In this document: piece by piece, positions 9,121-20,905 of the stretch
How positions within the stretch are numbered: position 1 is the stretch's first letter
Layout: the number at the start of each line of letters is the position of its first letter
Source: Aulostomus chinensis
Taxonomy: Eukaryota; Chordata; Actinopteri; Syngnathiformes; Aulostomidae
Direction: 5' to 3'
Length of the DNA stretch: 64,000 nucleotides
Assembly: GCA_037954235.1 (NCBI GenBank)
Contig: JBBMOA010000007.1
Coordinates: 5,933,001-5,997,000, forward strand
Notes under the pieces: model-generated
Told to the model about the DNA's origin: nothing
The model's input: only the letters and a program-made list of their open reading frames with translations
The model's database searches: none
Made by a program: the position numbers and the translations under genes

Positions 9121-10540
9121 ATGGATATGGTCGGGACAATGCTGGGGGAAAAAGCCAGAAAAACTATACAGACCATGCCTTCATCAAACAACACAGTTTC
9201 TCGGTGCATCAGTGACATGGTAGAGGACGTTTTAAAACAGCTACTACATCGTGTACGGGCCAGTGTATTTGACACACTACAGCTGGATGAGTCGGCAGAC
9301 GTAGCCGGCCTAGCACATGTCCTGGTATATGTGCGATACATTCATGAAGGGACAATTAAGGTGGACTTGCTTTTCTGTAAATCTCTGGAAACAAGGGCAA
9401 CTGGAGAGAATATTTCCAAAATGCTGGACACCTTTGTGACATCAAACGGACTTATGTGGACACAATGTGTTGGTATCTGTACCAATGGCGCACGGGCCAT
9501 GACCGGGAGACAAAGTGGAGTAGTAACGCGTATGCAAGCGGTTGCTCCTGATGCCACTTGGATTCACTGCAGCATCCACCAAGAGGCTCTTGCTGTCAAG
9601 GGAATGCCTGCCAGCCTGAAAAATGTTTTGGACACAACAGTGAAATGGTGAACTTTGTGAAAGCCAGGCCCCTGAACTCTTGCATGTTTTCTGCATTATG
9701 CAGTGAAATGGGCAGGGATCATGAGACGTTGCTACTTCATACAGAGGTGTGCTGGTTATCAAGAGGCAAAATATTAACACATTTCTTTGAACTCAAAAAT
9801 GAACTTAAGATTTTCTTTAGTGATCACAACTTTCATTTGTCTGAGCATCTGCACGATGAAGAGTTTCTTACATGCCTGGTTTATCTGTCTGATAGTTTTT
9901 CTTGCCTGAACGAACTTAATCTTGGATTACAAGGGGTTTCAGCAACCATATTCAACGTGCAGGATAAAGTGGAAGCCATGATAAAAAAGTTGAGCCTCTG
10001 GTTAAACTGGACGGAGAACAACAACACAGAGGTCTTTCCCACATTGCAAGAATTTTTGTGCGCAAATGAACTCTGCCTGACAGACAGCACGAAACACGAG
10101 ATAACCGTGCACCTCAGTGAGCTGGCTGCACAGCTGCGCAGGTATTTCCCAGAATCTGACAGCTCAGACAGTGGGATTCGTCATCTATTTACAGATGTGC
10201 CTGCTTCCTTATCAACATCTGAACAGGAGAGTCTCATTGAGATCACAACAGATGGTTCCCTGAAAATGGAATTTAATCAGAAGCCACTGTTGGATTTCTG
10301 GATCAGACTGTGCACGAAACAGCTGGCCAAACATGCTGGCAAGACTTTGATGCCCTTTGCCTCTACTTACATGTGTGAGAGTGGATTCTCGGCTCTGACA
10401 AGTATGAAAACAAAATACAGAGCAAGACTTTGTGTGGAGAACGATTTCGACTCAGACTTTCTCAAATTCAGCCAGATATTGCAGCCTTGTGTGCATCCTC
10501 TCATGCATACCCTTCTCATTAAAGCTGCAGTGAGTGTGTC
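9121..10540 (+). pseudogene. hAT transposase (SCAND3/ZBED5-like) with frameshift
   Basis: Two frames form one protein. Frame one, 9121-9651, has DTLQLDESADVAGLAHVLV, the region around the first acidic catalytic residue of hAT enzymes, then VGICTNGARAMTGR and HCSIHQEALAVKGMP. Frame two resumes at about 9650 with MVNFVKARPLNSCMFSALC and ends with FASTYMCESGFSALTSMKTK, the conserved C-terminal dimerisation and insertion-domain end. A one-base loss near 9648 (at VLDTTVK/MVNF) breaks the frame. Relatives usually have Asp in the CTDGA motif; here it is Asn (CTNGA), which would probably also destroy catalysis. The N-terminal BED-finger region upstream of 9121 is not readable. Domesticated relatives are known in mammals, but nothing suggests domestication here. 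Confidence 0.8.
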
Positions 10541-10734
10541 ATTCAGTTTCATGTGGTTTATCATTGAATATGTTCTGGAAATGTAGAAATGTTTGGTAGA
10601 TTCCTTTTTTCAAAAGTGAACTGGTGTTGCTCACTAAAAATTCTGGTAAGAACTGATCTATTTGGTGAAAAATAAAATAATATAGAAATAAGTGATTTTT
10701 GATGTGTTATATGCTGTGTGTGCGTGCGTGCGGG

Positions 10735-10770
10735 GTGATGATGGTGGTGGTGGTGGTGGTGGGGGGGCTT
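10735..10770. repeat. (GGT)n simple repeat
   Basis: A short GATGATGGTGGTGG run ends in a G-run. The His-rich open frame on the minus strand comes from it. Confidence 0.85.
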
Positions 10771-10879
10771 ACAGACAGGTTTTTTTGTGTATGCAGGAGT
10801 AGGGGGTACATGGCTGGAGGTCAGATGTCTGAAGGGATGGCTGTGAAAAGATTGGTAGATTAGTTGGATCCAGAGTTCT

Positions 10880-11260
10880 GCCACTAGGGTCTGCTACTTT
10901 AAAGGACTGTGGGACGTAATCAGATAACAGCGACACACTGATCATATCTACGGAGGACAGTTTAGAGGAGGGAATTATTGTACTAAGCTCGTGAAGGCTA
11001 ATGGGAGGAAAACTATCAAAGTGTATGTCTGGTCCTACAGCTGCCTCTAAGGTTTCTGGGGTTATAGGTGCCTTGTTGTCAGCTGATGGCAGGAGGAGAT
11101 GAATTTTCTCTCTAATAAGTAGAATTTTGTCATGAAAGAAGTCCATGAAATCTTTGCGCTACCGAGGAAAATAGGAATACTTGGTTCAGTGCTCTCTGTC
11201 AGTCAGGCTACAGGACTGAGGAGGAACTTGGGGTTGTTCTTGTGTTGTATAAACACAAGT
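10880..11260 (-). pseudogene. LINE polyprotein fragment upstream of the reverse transcriptase core
   Basis: Minus-strand translation gives MDFFHDKILLIREKIH, then ISLHELSTIIPSSKLSSVD and VPQSFKVADP. This order (FFxxKIxxIR, a LxxIIxxxKxSxxxxD block, then VPxxFKxA) is what precedes the RT core in fish L2/CR1-group LINEs. No RT motifs follow, so only a fragment remains. Confidence 0.6.
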
Positions 11261-11299
11261 ACAGTCATTTTTCTGAGTGTGAAGATTGCCTCTAAACTG

Positions 11300-12140
11300 G
11301 AGACTGACCACATGAAACGTGTATGAGATGGCACTCATCCAGAACAATTACCATCAGTCTTGTCACAGTAGTCGTTTATTCTCCCACCAGACACACACAC
11401 ATATGTTCATACAAATTCACACAAATTTTGGACTTTATTTTAATAATTCCCTCAAAGTATTGAACCAGAATCCAAGATGAGGATCCATCATATTCTGCTG
11501 CTGTAGCTCAAAATTACAAATTAAATGTTTGGTCAGGTTGTTTTATAATGTGAACTAGGTGTTGCACCCTCTGTCCTTAAAACCTTGATCAAACTGAGGG
11601 AAACCTGAAAAGAGTCAGCATAACATATAAAAGGTGGAGCCAGTGAATACACCTTACTGTTTGTTGTTGATCGTGAGAAACTGACATTCTCTCACAAATG
11701 CTGGTGGTATGTTCTCCAGGGATCTCACTATCTCTGTAATGTTGTGCTGTGCAGGAGTGAAATGTGGTTATCAGTAATAATTAATATTTATCAAAGATGA
11801 TTATTCATATTCTTTAAATAAATAAAGCTTATCAATTAAAATTAATAATAAACGGGGCACCTCTGAAAAATATGGACCAATAATCAGTCTCAAAAGATGT
11901 TCATCCAAAAATGTCAATATTTGGGGAAATGCTGTAGAGTGAACAGAGAAGGCGTGGAGGTCGGCACTGACTCAGTCAATCAGCTTTTATCACAATTTAC
12001 AGACAAAAACACGAGGACAACTCTTTCAAATACAACAGGATTTATTAACATGAGCAAAATCAATCTCCAATTAATATGACTTTTGTTTGATAAATCCTTT
12101 CAAACGCTACAACTGCTAACTACTAGCAAGCAAGTATAAC
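11300..12140. other. Unassigned intergenic stretch
   Basis: AT-rich with no recognisable coding exon. A 60-codon open frame at 11,897-12,079 has no family resemblance. Confidence 0.4.
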
Positions 12141-12151
12141 AACGCAAGCAG

Positions 12152-12198
12152 CAAGTGTGTGTGTGTGCGTGCGTGTGCGTGTGCGTGTGCGTGTGTGC
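12152..12198. repeat. (TG)n/(CGTG)n simple repeat
   Basis: Alternating GTGTGT and GTGCGT units. The Arg/Val frames through it are artefacts. Confidence 0.9.
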
Positions 12199-15125
12199 CT
12201 GAGGGGAGGTGGCATGACTGTTAGAGTCAGAAGGAGAGCTGCAGAGTGCAATGGCAGCTTGTCAGTAGCACGTGACAAAGGAGAACAGCCGAGCAGGAGG
12301 TTTAAACTCTGTGGCGCTTGGATGTCTATGTGTGTATGTAAGAAAGTGTGTATGTGTACATTAGTGCAAAAAAAAAAGAGATAGAAGATTTCATAGCAGT
12401 GTTCTGACAATCGTGGTTGAGGAGCAGCATTTCTCTGTGTTACACAGAAACTCACTCAGCTCAGCTGATGAGCTGCGTGAGTCTGGACCTTTAACTAACA
12501 CAGCAAGTACCGATCGCAATCGCGAGTGCAGAGCAACGCAGAATTAATCCGGTGCAGACAGATCAAATCACAGTTCACACGAGCAGGGTAACACAAGCAA
12601 ACAGTGGCAACAACAGCACAATCAACAACATCACAGGATTGTGAACAGCAACAGCAGACGTGGCAGGTCATATCACTACAAAGCAAAAAGTCCAAAACAT
12701 ACTCTAATCACTAAAATCTGCCTGGAGGTACAAGCCTCTTACTCTTTTGGAGTTGAAGCAATGAGTTTAATCCATCCTTGGTGTCCTTCATGCAGGCGAG
12801 GTGGTGTCGGCTAGCGGCTATCAGTGGCTACTGTGTCTTCTCGGCAAGATGGGTAGTCTCCGGTGAGGGATCTAATTCCAGACTGCTCACGGTCAGGGAA
12901 TTAGAGGGTCAACTTTAAAAGAATCGAGGTCCATGTTATCCTTCTTCTCAAAACTGGTAGGGCTTTGTTAACTACCAGGTTTCAAGTTTAGCATCAGCAG
13001 TGTCAGTCTCTATTTTTTCTGTTTGCATAGTTATACTATTGGTGTTTAAAAAAAAAATGGAATGACACAGGTGGATAATCAAAAAAGACAGAGTTATTGG
13101 TAGAAGTTCACCATGAGGCAGGATATACTATTTTCTTTGGTTAACAAGAAATTCAACTTTGATCACAAATGGCTTGATGATGACATTTTGTCTTGGTGGT
13201 TACAACTGGAAACTCATATGCCTGTAAACTTTTTACTTGTTTAAAGTTAAGTCATTGCGGTCAATGACCTTAAAACATAACGGTATTCATGACTGTCAGA
13301 AGGCAACTCACTTGATATCAGCTCAGCACTCAGCAGCTCACTTTACTGCAGTGCTGAAGGAGAGCCAGCTGCAATAAAGTCATGAAATTAGTTAACGTCA
13401 CAAACCACAGCAAAAAGAAAAAAAAAAAAGAAAAGAAAAAGAAAAGCAAGCATATCCAGAGCTTTTCTTGATTGTATTGTATTGTGTGTTTGCAAAAACA
13501 TTCTCTGAATGCTCTTCCTGTATTGCCAAATTTATGTTTTCTCATTTGTGTTCACCCTTAATTTGATGATCATGGAATTCACCCCTAAGGATGCTTGCAA
13601 AGGGTGGGTTTGGGCTATATATGATGGTCTAAATGCTCCTGGGTATTCTCTTCCATAAGTGTAACATTGTGTGGACATCATTGCAGACCAAAGGACAAAG
13701 ATGATGCATGCTGGGCTTTGTAGTGCAGCTAAACTGGAGGCAGATGTGTGATCCTCTGCAGCCTCATTGCCTCTGAGGATGCATTAATTCTCACCCTGCA
13801 GGACACACTGTATCCTCCTATCTTGTTAGTCCACTGGAGCACTGGCTGGACTCTCTCTGGTCTTTTACTCACACTGATTCACCCATTCACTCAGTCATTA
13901 TTCCCTCTGCTGTCCCTACCTCTCACTTGTCCTCTCCTCACTCTTCTTCCACTGACTGCCTCCCTCTTTTTCAACAGCAATAGTTACAGTCAGCAGGTGG
14001 TTTCTCTGAGGAGGAATCCATCCTTTAATATGCTGCCTTCCTAGATGGGATGATTAGCATGAGTCATTAGTCACAGTATACATGTGTATATATGTTCATA
14101 CATCAAAACAGCTTCACACTTGAATTTCCACAAATTATTTATTATAAGAGTTGATACCCTGCACTTATATTCTTTGGGCGTTACCAAGAACACACACACA
14201 CACATCTGTGTAATTCACATCAAAAACATTATGAACCTATGAGCTTTCACACGCATCCACAAGCACGCAGTCACGCAGCAATGTAACTCTAATGGCAGCT
14301 GAGAGATCCAACCTTGTTATGCACTCAGAACCATAAGAGAGTATCAATGATGCAGCATCGACCTTTGCTCACGCCTCATTGGGTCATACTTCCACTGAGT
14401 AACCACCAAGACATAACTTAAGGGTACACCGCATTAACACTGTTGCCAGGTGATCACAAAGGACGAATCGAGGGGCAACGCTTCCCTGGATCTGTGCCTT
14501 TGCATCAGTTTGGTACATTAGAATGAACTTGTTGACAGCAAAATATGTTGACTGGAAGGGGGGATGGACCTTGTGATGAAAAGAGGGGAAGGAAACAGGA
14601 GGGGGTTGAAAAGAGGGAACAGGAAGAAGATACAATATAGATAAAGAATAGACAAGTACAAGCATTGTGAGGATTATGGGTATGGGAAACAGAAAAAGCA
14701 CTTGGGGAAGGTAGTCTGTGGGGATCTGATTATCAGTTTAAGCAGTGAAAGCTACATTGCCACATCAGCAATTTTTCAGCATGGAAACGAAAGCTCTCCT
14801 GGCAGGGAAAAAAGCCTAATCTCCTGTTTTTTATTAAGTAAATCCTACAGTACGCTCAGCAAGGAAACCATCAGATCTCAGCACAGAGTGGAATGACATT
14901 GAAATCAAACCTGACATTGAATTTGGCAAAAATGACTTTCAGCTCAAGAATGCAATTTATCAACGTTCTGTAGTCGAGTGATGTGTGCAGAGTGGTGATT
15001 AAATTTGAATTAGTTATCACTGCAGTTGTGCAAACATAAGTCCAGCTTGCTTTGTCCTAAGGCAGGTGAGACATTGACTTATAAGCAGATTCCTAAAAAG
15101 AGCATAGGGAACATTTATTTGATGG
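12199..15125. other. Unassigned intergenic stretch
   Basis: No gene was identified in about 2.9 kb. It includes an A-rich tract at 13,415-13,445 and a pyrimidine-rich stretch around 13,840-13,975. Open frames of 60-110 codons (for example 14,384-14,701 minus and 13,748-14,044 plus) lack recognisable domains and look like chance frames in biased sequence. Confidence 0.4.
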
Positions 15126-15128
15126 AAA

Positions 15129-15177
<49 letters not shown>

Positions 15178-15183
15178 ATGATT
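15129..15183. repeat. (CTG)n followed by (GAT)n trinucleotide repeat
   Basis: About 13 uninterrupted CTG units, then about 5 GAT units. No coding frame surrounds it. Confidence 0.95.
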
Positions 15184-16380
15184 GGTATTTTTAAATTAGT
15201 AAAAGGGTCAGTGGAAATTAGAATAATGAGAAGAACTATTCCATCACACAGTGAGGCCTGTGTGAAGGTGTGCAGACTTGATGGGTTAACTCCCCCACAA
15301 TATAGAATTCAAGATCTTGTCAGTTCACCATGACAGTTGTTGGAAAATAAACACAATAAACATTAGACTGATCAAATATCACTACTAGTTTGTAAGAGCT
15401 TTGTCAAGTTTGTTCAAGACATCTCAATACATTCTGGAACAAAGCTGAGAAACACAGCCCGAAGTGATCAGAGAAGTCACGAGCAACATCAGCTGTTGCT
15501 CCGGTGGGTGCTGCTGTCAGTGTGCAGGGATGTGCGTCCCAATGAACTATTCTGAAAAGGTCAGCAGAGTTATGGAATTGATGAAAGCCCTGTCAAATAT
15601 CACCAGTGGAGGGGAATGTCAGGAGATACCATGCAGGATGATTCTGCTTTGAGTGTGCAGCACCAGTGCTGCTGCTGCCTCACTTTCACTGAGGACCTCC
15701 AGCACACACAAAACACACTATGGATAGCAAGCAAAACACCTCAAACTGGGAAGAAAGGCATGGTCCAGTGAAACAAATCAAATATTAAGTGCAATGTTTC
15801 AGTTAAGTCTGTAAGTTTTATTTTGCAATGTACAACATGTCATTTTCAGTGTCAAGGTATAGCACGTGTTTTATTTGTTTAGTGCAGCCTCTCTGAGTCC
15901 CATTTCCTGAGTTAAGAAGTCATTGTTCGGACTAGCAATGTTGCTAGTCAGCTTCTGAATAGGATGGGTGGGGACTGAATGTCAGGCTACTGTGACAACT
16001 GTTAACGAAGACTGCCATTTGTTAGCGTACTCTCACATGTGTCACTGATGTTGAGCCATGCATCAAATGACTGATTCATACTGTCATCGTCTTGATTCAG
16101 CAACCTCCCAGTATGTGCATGATTCTGTCAAACGGATCTTCAAACTGTTGCCTACTTATCTAAGATTCAGCTTCTATCCAAGCTATCTCACATTGAAAAA
16201 GTCAAACAGTACTACAAGTCTTAAGGTACTTTCAACTTCACACTAATTATATTTCCCTCTTACTTAATCTTGTTAGAAATTGCCTGTCCAAACATATCTT
16301 TACATTTTTGTAGAAAAAAGGATCAAGTTTAGATCTGAAATGTATGTTTCAGCTCACTGTTACCTTCCCCCTCAAGGGTG
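15184..16380. other. Unassigned intergenic stretch
   Basis: No gene was recognised. A 62-codon Cys-rich open frame at 15,464-15,652 has no visible family features. Confidence 0.4.
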
Positions 16381-16384
16381 GGAG

Positions 16385-17145
16385 AAAAGCCAGCCTCGTT
16401 TAGTCCAGTTTAACTGAACCCTGGAGCGTTTACCTCCTTGGTGCAGTTCGTTTTGGTTGGTGTGAACGCTGGCCTCAAAATCTGGCGCGGACCCCTCAAC
16501 CGCTCTCAGGCCAGCCTGGTAGGGGTGATCTCGGACCACTATCAGGTGAATCTAGAGTGGTTTACTTCTGGTGTGAACCCCGTCCACACCGATCACTGGA
16601 AGTGCGCTGTTTTACACATCATATTCTGTTTGTATGATGAGCCAACTTTGTGATTTTAACGTGTGTGATTATGAGCTTTTTATCGTCCACATACCTCACT
16701 GGTCGCGCTTGTATGGCAAAGGAAAAAACATGGAGGTAGGCTCTCATTATTGCCTGTTGTCTTCTGTAATACGACCATCCAATTGCAGAGTGTCTTCTGT
16801 GACGTGCGTGTATTAATACATTTTTTTAATTGCTGCGTTACTCCCAGCCGTTCATATGCACGGTCTGTTAAAGTCTGCTGATATGCAGTCCAGATCAGCA
16901 CCAACATGAAGATAAGCAGACGACGCTCCATGATGTACAGAAAAAAACTGCGAGGGATTTGTCGTCTACCCGCCTTAACTGTATAAGTGATCCCTGAACG
17001 GCTTTGCTGTCATGTGACAATTTTATGATTGATTGAGTATGGGCTTTGTGAACGCGAACCGGACCAGTTGAGAACATTGCAACAATGTATCATCCTTGCT
17101 TTAGTTTGAATCAGAAAACAGACCTATTGGTGTGAACACGACTTA
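16385..17145. mobile_element. Candidate non-autonomous DNA transposon
   Basis: The left part carries AACTGAACCCTGGAGCG and TTGGTGTGAACGCTGGC; the right part carries GAACGCGAACCGGACCAG and TTGGTGTGAACACGAC. Repeated GGTGTGAAC units at both ends are typical of several fish MITE families. I could not define exact termini or a target duplication, so this is a resemblance call. Confidence 0.4.
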
Positions 17146-17171
17146 GCGGTTCAGAATCTTGCTCAAGGATA

Positions 17172-17265
17172 CTCTGACATGGTCATGGGGGAAGTGAGGA
17201 TCAAACCAGTGAGCCTTTGGTTGATAGATGGCCACTCTACCTCTGAACCATGCTGCTCCTTTTTT
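17172..17265 (-). mobile_element. tRNA-derived SINE head fragment
   Basis: The minus strand gives GAGCAGCATGGTTCAGAGG, then a GGTTTGATCCTCACTTCC B-box-like block and a CATGTCAGAGTATCC segment. The same block recurs at 19,400-19,490, so it belongs to a SINE head type different from the other copies. Confidence 0.55.
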
Positions 17266-17431
17266 ATAAATGCTACTAATATTATTATTGCCTGTGGCAA
17301 TCAATAAAGTTGTTTTTTGGAATCATGGATTGCTGCTTCTGGTTTGTGTTGCCAGAATTTTGAGAGCCCAAATCTCAGAATGTTTTTTAACAAGGAATAA
17401 CCCCACAAGCTACCATAGGTTTCCTAAAGCC

Positions 17432-17995
17432 CTGTTCAGATTACACAACTTTTTTGTCGGCGACACACCCTGCTGTTCACACCACCTGACGCTCAATCGG
17501 GCTGCTGTTCACACAACAAGATTTGTCGGCGAACGGGAGTGTTGAGACTACACGATTTTCCCCGTCAATTGGCGTGGCCAACTGCTCAGCTGAAACTCTT
17601 GAACGCAGCACACGCCCCTTTCATTGTAAACATGGACGCGGAGCAGAACGCAGCCCTCCAGGTCGTTTGTGCGCTACTATGTAGCGAAAAAATCCTGTGT
17701 CCACTGCTATCGCGAAACCTTTGTATCCAGAATCCATGCCTCTCGTCGTGTTTGTTGTTGTTGTTCACTATGCGCAGCTCCCCCGCTGTCGGAGCTCTTT
17801 TGGTCTGGGTTTGCGGTACCTCCCATGTCTGCTTTCATTGGCTGCAGCTCCGTTTATGTCACTGCGACAAGTCGTGGATATTTAGCAGTGCTAGATGTCC
17901 ACTTTTTGTCGCTGACGTCACGTCATGCGATTTCCCAGTCGATTGTCTTCGAGCTGTTTACACTCCATTACTTTTGTCGCGGCGGTCGTTAGTGC
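17432..17995. mobile_element. Candidate second non-autonomous DNA transposon
   Basis: It begins around GCCCTGTTCAGATTACACAA and contains repeated TTTGTCGGCGA, CTGTTCACAC and TTTTGTCGCGGCGG units with high CpG content compared with flanks. Several overlapping open frames (up to 173 codons) run through it on both strands, which reflects low stop density rather than a gene. Termini are not defined. Confidence 0.35.
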
Positions 17996-17999
17996 CTCA

Positions 18000-19255
18000 C
18001 CCCGATTTGGGGGAGGGAAGTCACCGACACCTAAAATCATCTAAGGTAGAGGTGAGTTGAGGGGCTGCAATTTCCTAATCAACCACGAGCTATCACTTGA
18101 TCCAACTCACTTGCACCTTTAAAAAAAGATAGAACTGTCTTCTGCAGTAAGTTAGGGCAATGATCTCTCTGTGAAATTCTATTTTACAGTTTCTGCAACA
18201 TTAAAAGCATCATCAAATGCAGTTTTCAAAATCTATCTTTTAGTTTCTCATTCAAAATCATGAACTGTCATATGGAGAAACATATCAGTCTGCCATACTC
18301 ATCAAAATATTTGCATTAAATGAAGTGATTCAAGAACGCATCACTGGTCGACAGGTTGATGAGAACACATGACCAAATGCATCAAAGGAGGACTATACAC
18401 TGTCTACAGTGTTAACTATCTTGACTGCTATATAAGACATAATCAATGAAAAAATAGGCACATGAGACAAAGGCAAACATTTCTCTCAAACAATACAATT
18501 TGCTGTCAAATAAATATATTCTTCCAATCAGTCACTATACGCCACCACTATTCAGCCTAAATATTTACTGTGCTTGCTGTAACATTTGTTGATCATTTCA
18601 AATCCAAAAAGGCATTCAACCATATCACAGAATTGTATTCTTTTCTCTTGCCCTTAGGTAAGTTGCCATGGGCTTAGACCATGGGAATCTCCCATGAGGT
18701 ACTGGGCTTCTCCCCGCTTCTCTCTGTCACCTCTGTGCTCCTGCACTCCCACTTGTTGCTAACTTGACCTCTTTTGCAGACCCTTTGTGCTTCCCCACTT
18801 CCCCACCGCCCACATCACTGACTGATGCCGCTTCTGGAGGAGGCGACAGACCTGAAGAGGCTCAAGCTGCCACCCTTAGCATCACTATTAGTATTAATTT
18901 TAGGAGTATTCATATAAGTGCTGTCAATACTCTACTAGCATCCCTTGTGAAATGAAAATATATTGAAATACTTTATATTGCAATATACATAATGTATTTC
19001 AATATATGTTAAACTTGCTCTTATATTTTAAGATACAGCAATATTGATTTCTATGTATTGATTCATACCATGAATAATACACTGCAGTGCAAAGAAAAAC
19101 TGTATTACATTATTGCATGTATGTTTATTGAAACAATGTATTTTTATGAATTAAGCAAGCCCATGCATAGGTTTGCGTGGAGAATCATCAACAATAGTCA
19201 AAATCTTATTTTTAGAAGAAATAGTATGTACTACAGTCAAAGCTAAAACTGCATA
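18000..19255. other. Unassigned intergenic stretch
   Basis: No gene or family-level repeat was recognised in this AT-rich interval. Confidence 0.4.
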
Positions 19256-19490
19256 TCCATCCATTTTCTAAACTGCTTATCCGTTTAGGGTCATGGGGGG
19301 GTGGAGCGTGTCCCAGCTGACATTGGGCCAGAGGCGGGTTTCACCCTGGACGGGTCGCCAGTCCATCTCAGGGCCATCAGGAGCAATTAGGGGCTCATTA
19401 TCTTGCTCAAGGATACTTCGACATGGTCACCAGGGGAAGTGAGGATCGAACCAGCGACTCTTCGGTTGTTAGACAGCCATTCTACCTCTG
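19256..19490 (-). mobile_element. Composite V-SINE
   Basis: On the minus strand the 3' end (ATGGATGG, AGCAGTTTAGAAAATGG) and middle (CACCCTGGACGGGTCGCCAG on the plus strand) match the other SINEs, while the head is the TTGCTCAAGGATACTTCGAC type seen at 17,172. The plus-strand end TTCTACCTCTGAG abuts a coding-like segment and could act as a splice acceptor. Confidence 0.7.
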
Positions 19491-19496
19491 AGGATC

Positions 19497-20226
19497 ATGG
19501 CTCTCAAGAAAGAGAATAAAAGACTGCGTGACATGCAGAGTCAAGGATCTTCTGCAGACGATAAAGGTCTTGAGAACCAAGTCAAGGCTTTGCATAAGGA
19601 GAACACCAGGCTGTGCAACATGGCAGTCAAAGGCAAGTATATCTTTTAGATTTAAAAGGTTTGGATGCAATTTTTTAGATTAAATACATAACTATCACTT
19701 CATTTTGCTACTGCACTTGGCCTTCCAGATACCATGCACAGTTTGCAGCAGACTACATTTAATTTTTATTCATTATTGCAATATCTTGTTTATTTTTTGT
19801 GTGAGAAACAAATATTGATGACGTGGGATTTTTTTTTGGTCTGTTGGAAACCCATAATATCTCCAGAACCCCTCACCAACACATTTTGTTTCATTTAAAA
19901 TTCGAGATATCAAATGTGCACACTGCTGTTCATTTTGACACCCAAAAATGAGCAGAGGTGCATTTTGTTTTAGAAACCCTCCTAATTCCTTCCTCAGCTC
20001 CTTGAGAAGCCTATTTTCATTTAAGAGTGACTTATTTACAGGTAACTCACTGAGGAGCGAGGACTTGGCATACAAGAAAATATTACCAGTATTGTATTTG
20101 GATCAATTTCATGTTTCCTGTAGCACCAATCAGAGGCTAACATTGTGTAAGTATGTCTTGCTTATTTTATTATGTTTTATAGATGAAGTTGTTAAGCAAC
20201 ACCCAGGAACATACAATCAGCCATAA
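19497..20226 (+). CDS. Candidate two-exon coiled-coil protein end (orphan)
   Basis: From ATG 19,497 an open frame encodes a short, strongly heptad-like, charged peptide: MALKKENKRLRDMQSQ, an SSADDKGLENQ linker, then VKALHKENTRLCNMAVK. After AAAG at 19,632 comes GCAAGT, a good match to the rare GC-type 5' splice site. A strong acceptor (TTATTATGTTTTATAG) ends at 20,182. Joining 19,632 to 20,183 keeps the frame and adds DEVVKQHPGTYNQP before a TAA at 20,226. Without splicing the frame stops at 19,648. I do not recognise the family. The exon sits directly beside a SINE end, so it may be the last part of a larger gene whose upstream exons I could not find, or a captured or dead gene fragment. Confidence 0.35.
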
Positions 20227-20530
20227 ACAAAAGGATCTGTGAGTTAAGACAGCAGGAGAAGAAAAAGTCTAAAGAGAACTGAAGGACTGGTTCACACTGG
20301 TCAGTCAGAACAAGTTTTGACAAGTGATCATGTGGAATCCATACAGCACTAAATCTGTTGTCTTGTTTTTTTGCAAGGATTTTTCTTTTTTTTCTTACAC
20401 TGAACACAAAGATTGTTCTGTTTTTGTTGCACTGAAGACTGTTGTATTTTCATGACATTGTAGGGCGGTAATTTATTGAATTTTTGTGTGTTGCCATCCC
20501 TCGGATTACATTAAAAAAAAAATCTATAAT
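20227..20530. other. Unassigned segment after the coiled-coil exon
   Basis: Could be 3' untranslated sequence of the preceding candidate gene. No other feature is visible. Confidence 0.3.
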
Positions 20531-20535
20531 CTCTT

Positions 20536-20676
20536 CACATTCCTGTCTGTCACTCTCTCCCTCTCCCTACTTTCTCTCTCTTTATCTCTGCCCCTCTCTT
20601 TCCTTTGCTATATCTGTCTTTTTCCATTATCCGTCTTTGTCTCTGCCCTGCTTTTCTGCTCTCTTTCTCCCCAACC
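20536..20676. repeat. Pyrimidine-rich (CTCT)n tract
   Basis: About 140 bp of mostly C and T on the plus strand. The Leu/Ser-rich frames through it are compositional artefacts. Confidence 0.8.
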
Positions 20677-20905
20677 GGTCAAAGCAGAAGGCCGTCTCCA
20701 TTGAGCCTGGATCTGCTCAAGGTTCCTGCCTGTTAAAAGGAAGGTTTTCATCACCGCTGTTGAAAGATGTGCTTGCTGATGGAGAATTGTTCGATGTAAA
20801 TTATTTGAAGGAGTGTGGTGCTAGACCTACACTTGTAAAGTGTCAGGAACAAACCTTTTTTGAGATTTGGTGCAATACAAATAAAATTGACTTGACTAAG
20901 ATTAT
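20677..20905 (+). mobile_element. Teleost interspersed repeat with AATAAAATTGACTTGA tail
   Basis: It contains CAAAGCAGAAGGCCGTC, CCTGCCTGTTAAAAGGAAGG and the terminal AATAAAATTGACTTGAC. The same unit occurs inverted at 44,476-44,690. It is a common fish repeat, probably the 3' end of a non-LTR family; the class is inferred. Confidence 0.6.

Larger units (their letters stand above)
8538..10840 (+). mobile_element. Decayed autonomous hAT element of the SCAND3/ZBED5 type
   Basis: The left terminus CAGTGGTTTCCAAACTGTGG at 8538 is a hAT inverted-repeat sequence, followed by the GGGGGTACG-rich subterminal pattern usual in this family. The transposase remnant occupies 9121-10540. Near 10,800 a matching GGGGGTACATGGCTGG block suggests the right subterminal region, but a clean right inverted repeat and target duplication are not visible, so the right boundary is approximate. 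The element is inserted in a SINE, which makes it younger than that SINE. Confidence 0.65.

Noticed and set aside
10880..11260. Right-hand continuation of the SINE interrupted by the hAT at 8538
   Set aside because: A GGACTGTGGGA block near 10,905 looked like the SINE, but the surrounding minus-strand frame fits a LINE fragment and the rest of the SINE is absent.
17539..18060. 173-codon plus-strand protein
   Set aside because: Overlapping long frames exist on both strands in this CpG-rich segment, with no domain or splice context; repeat-like motifs explain it better.
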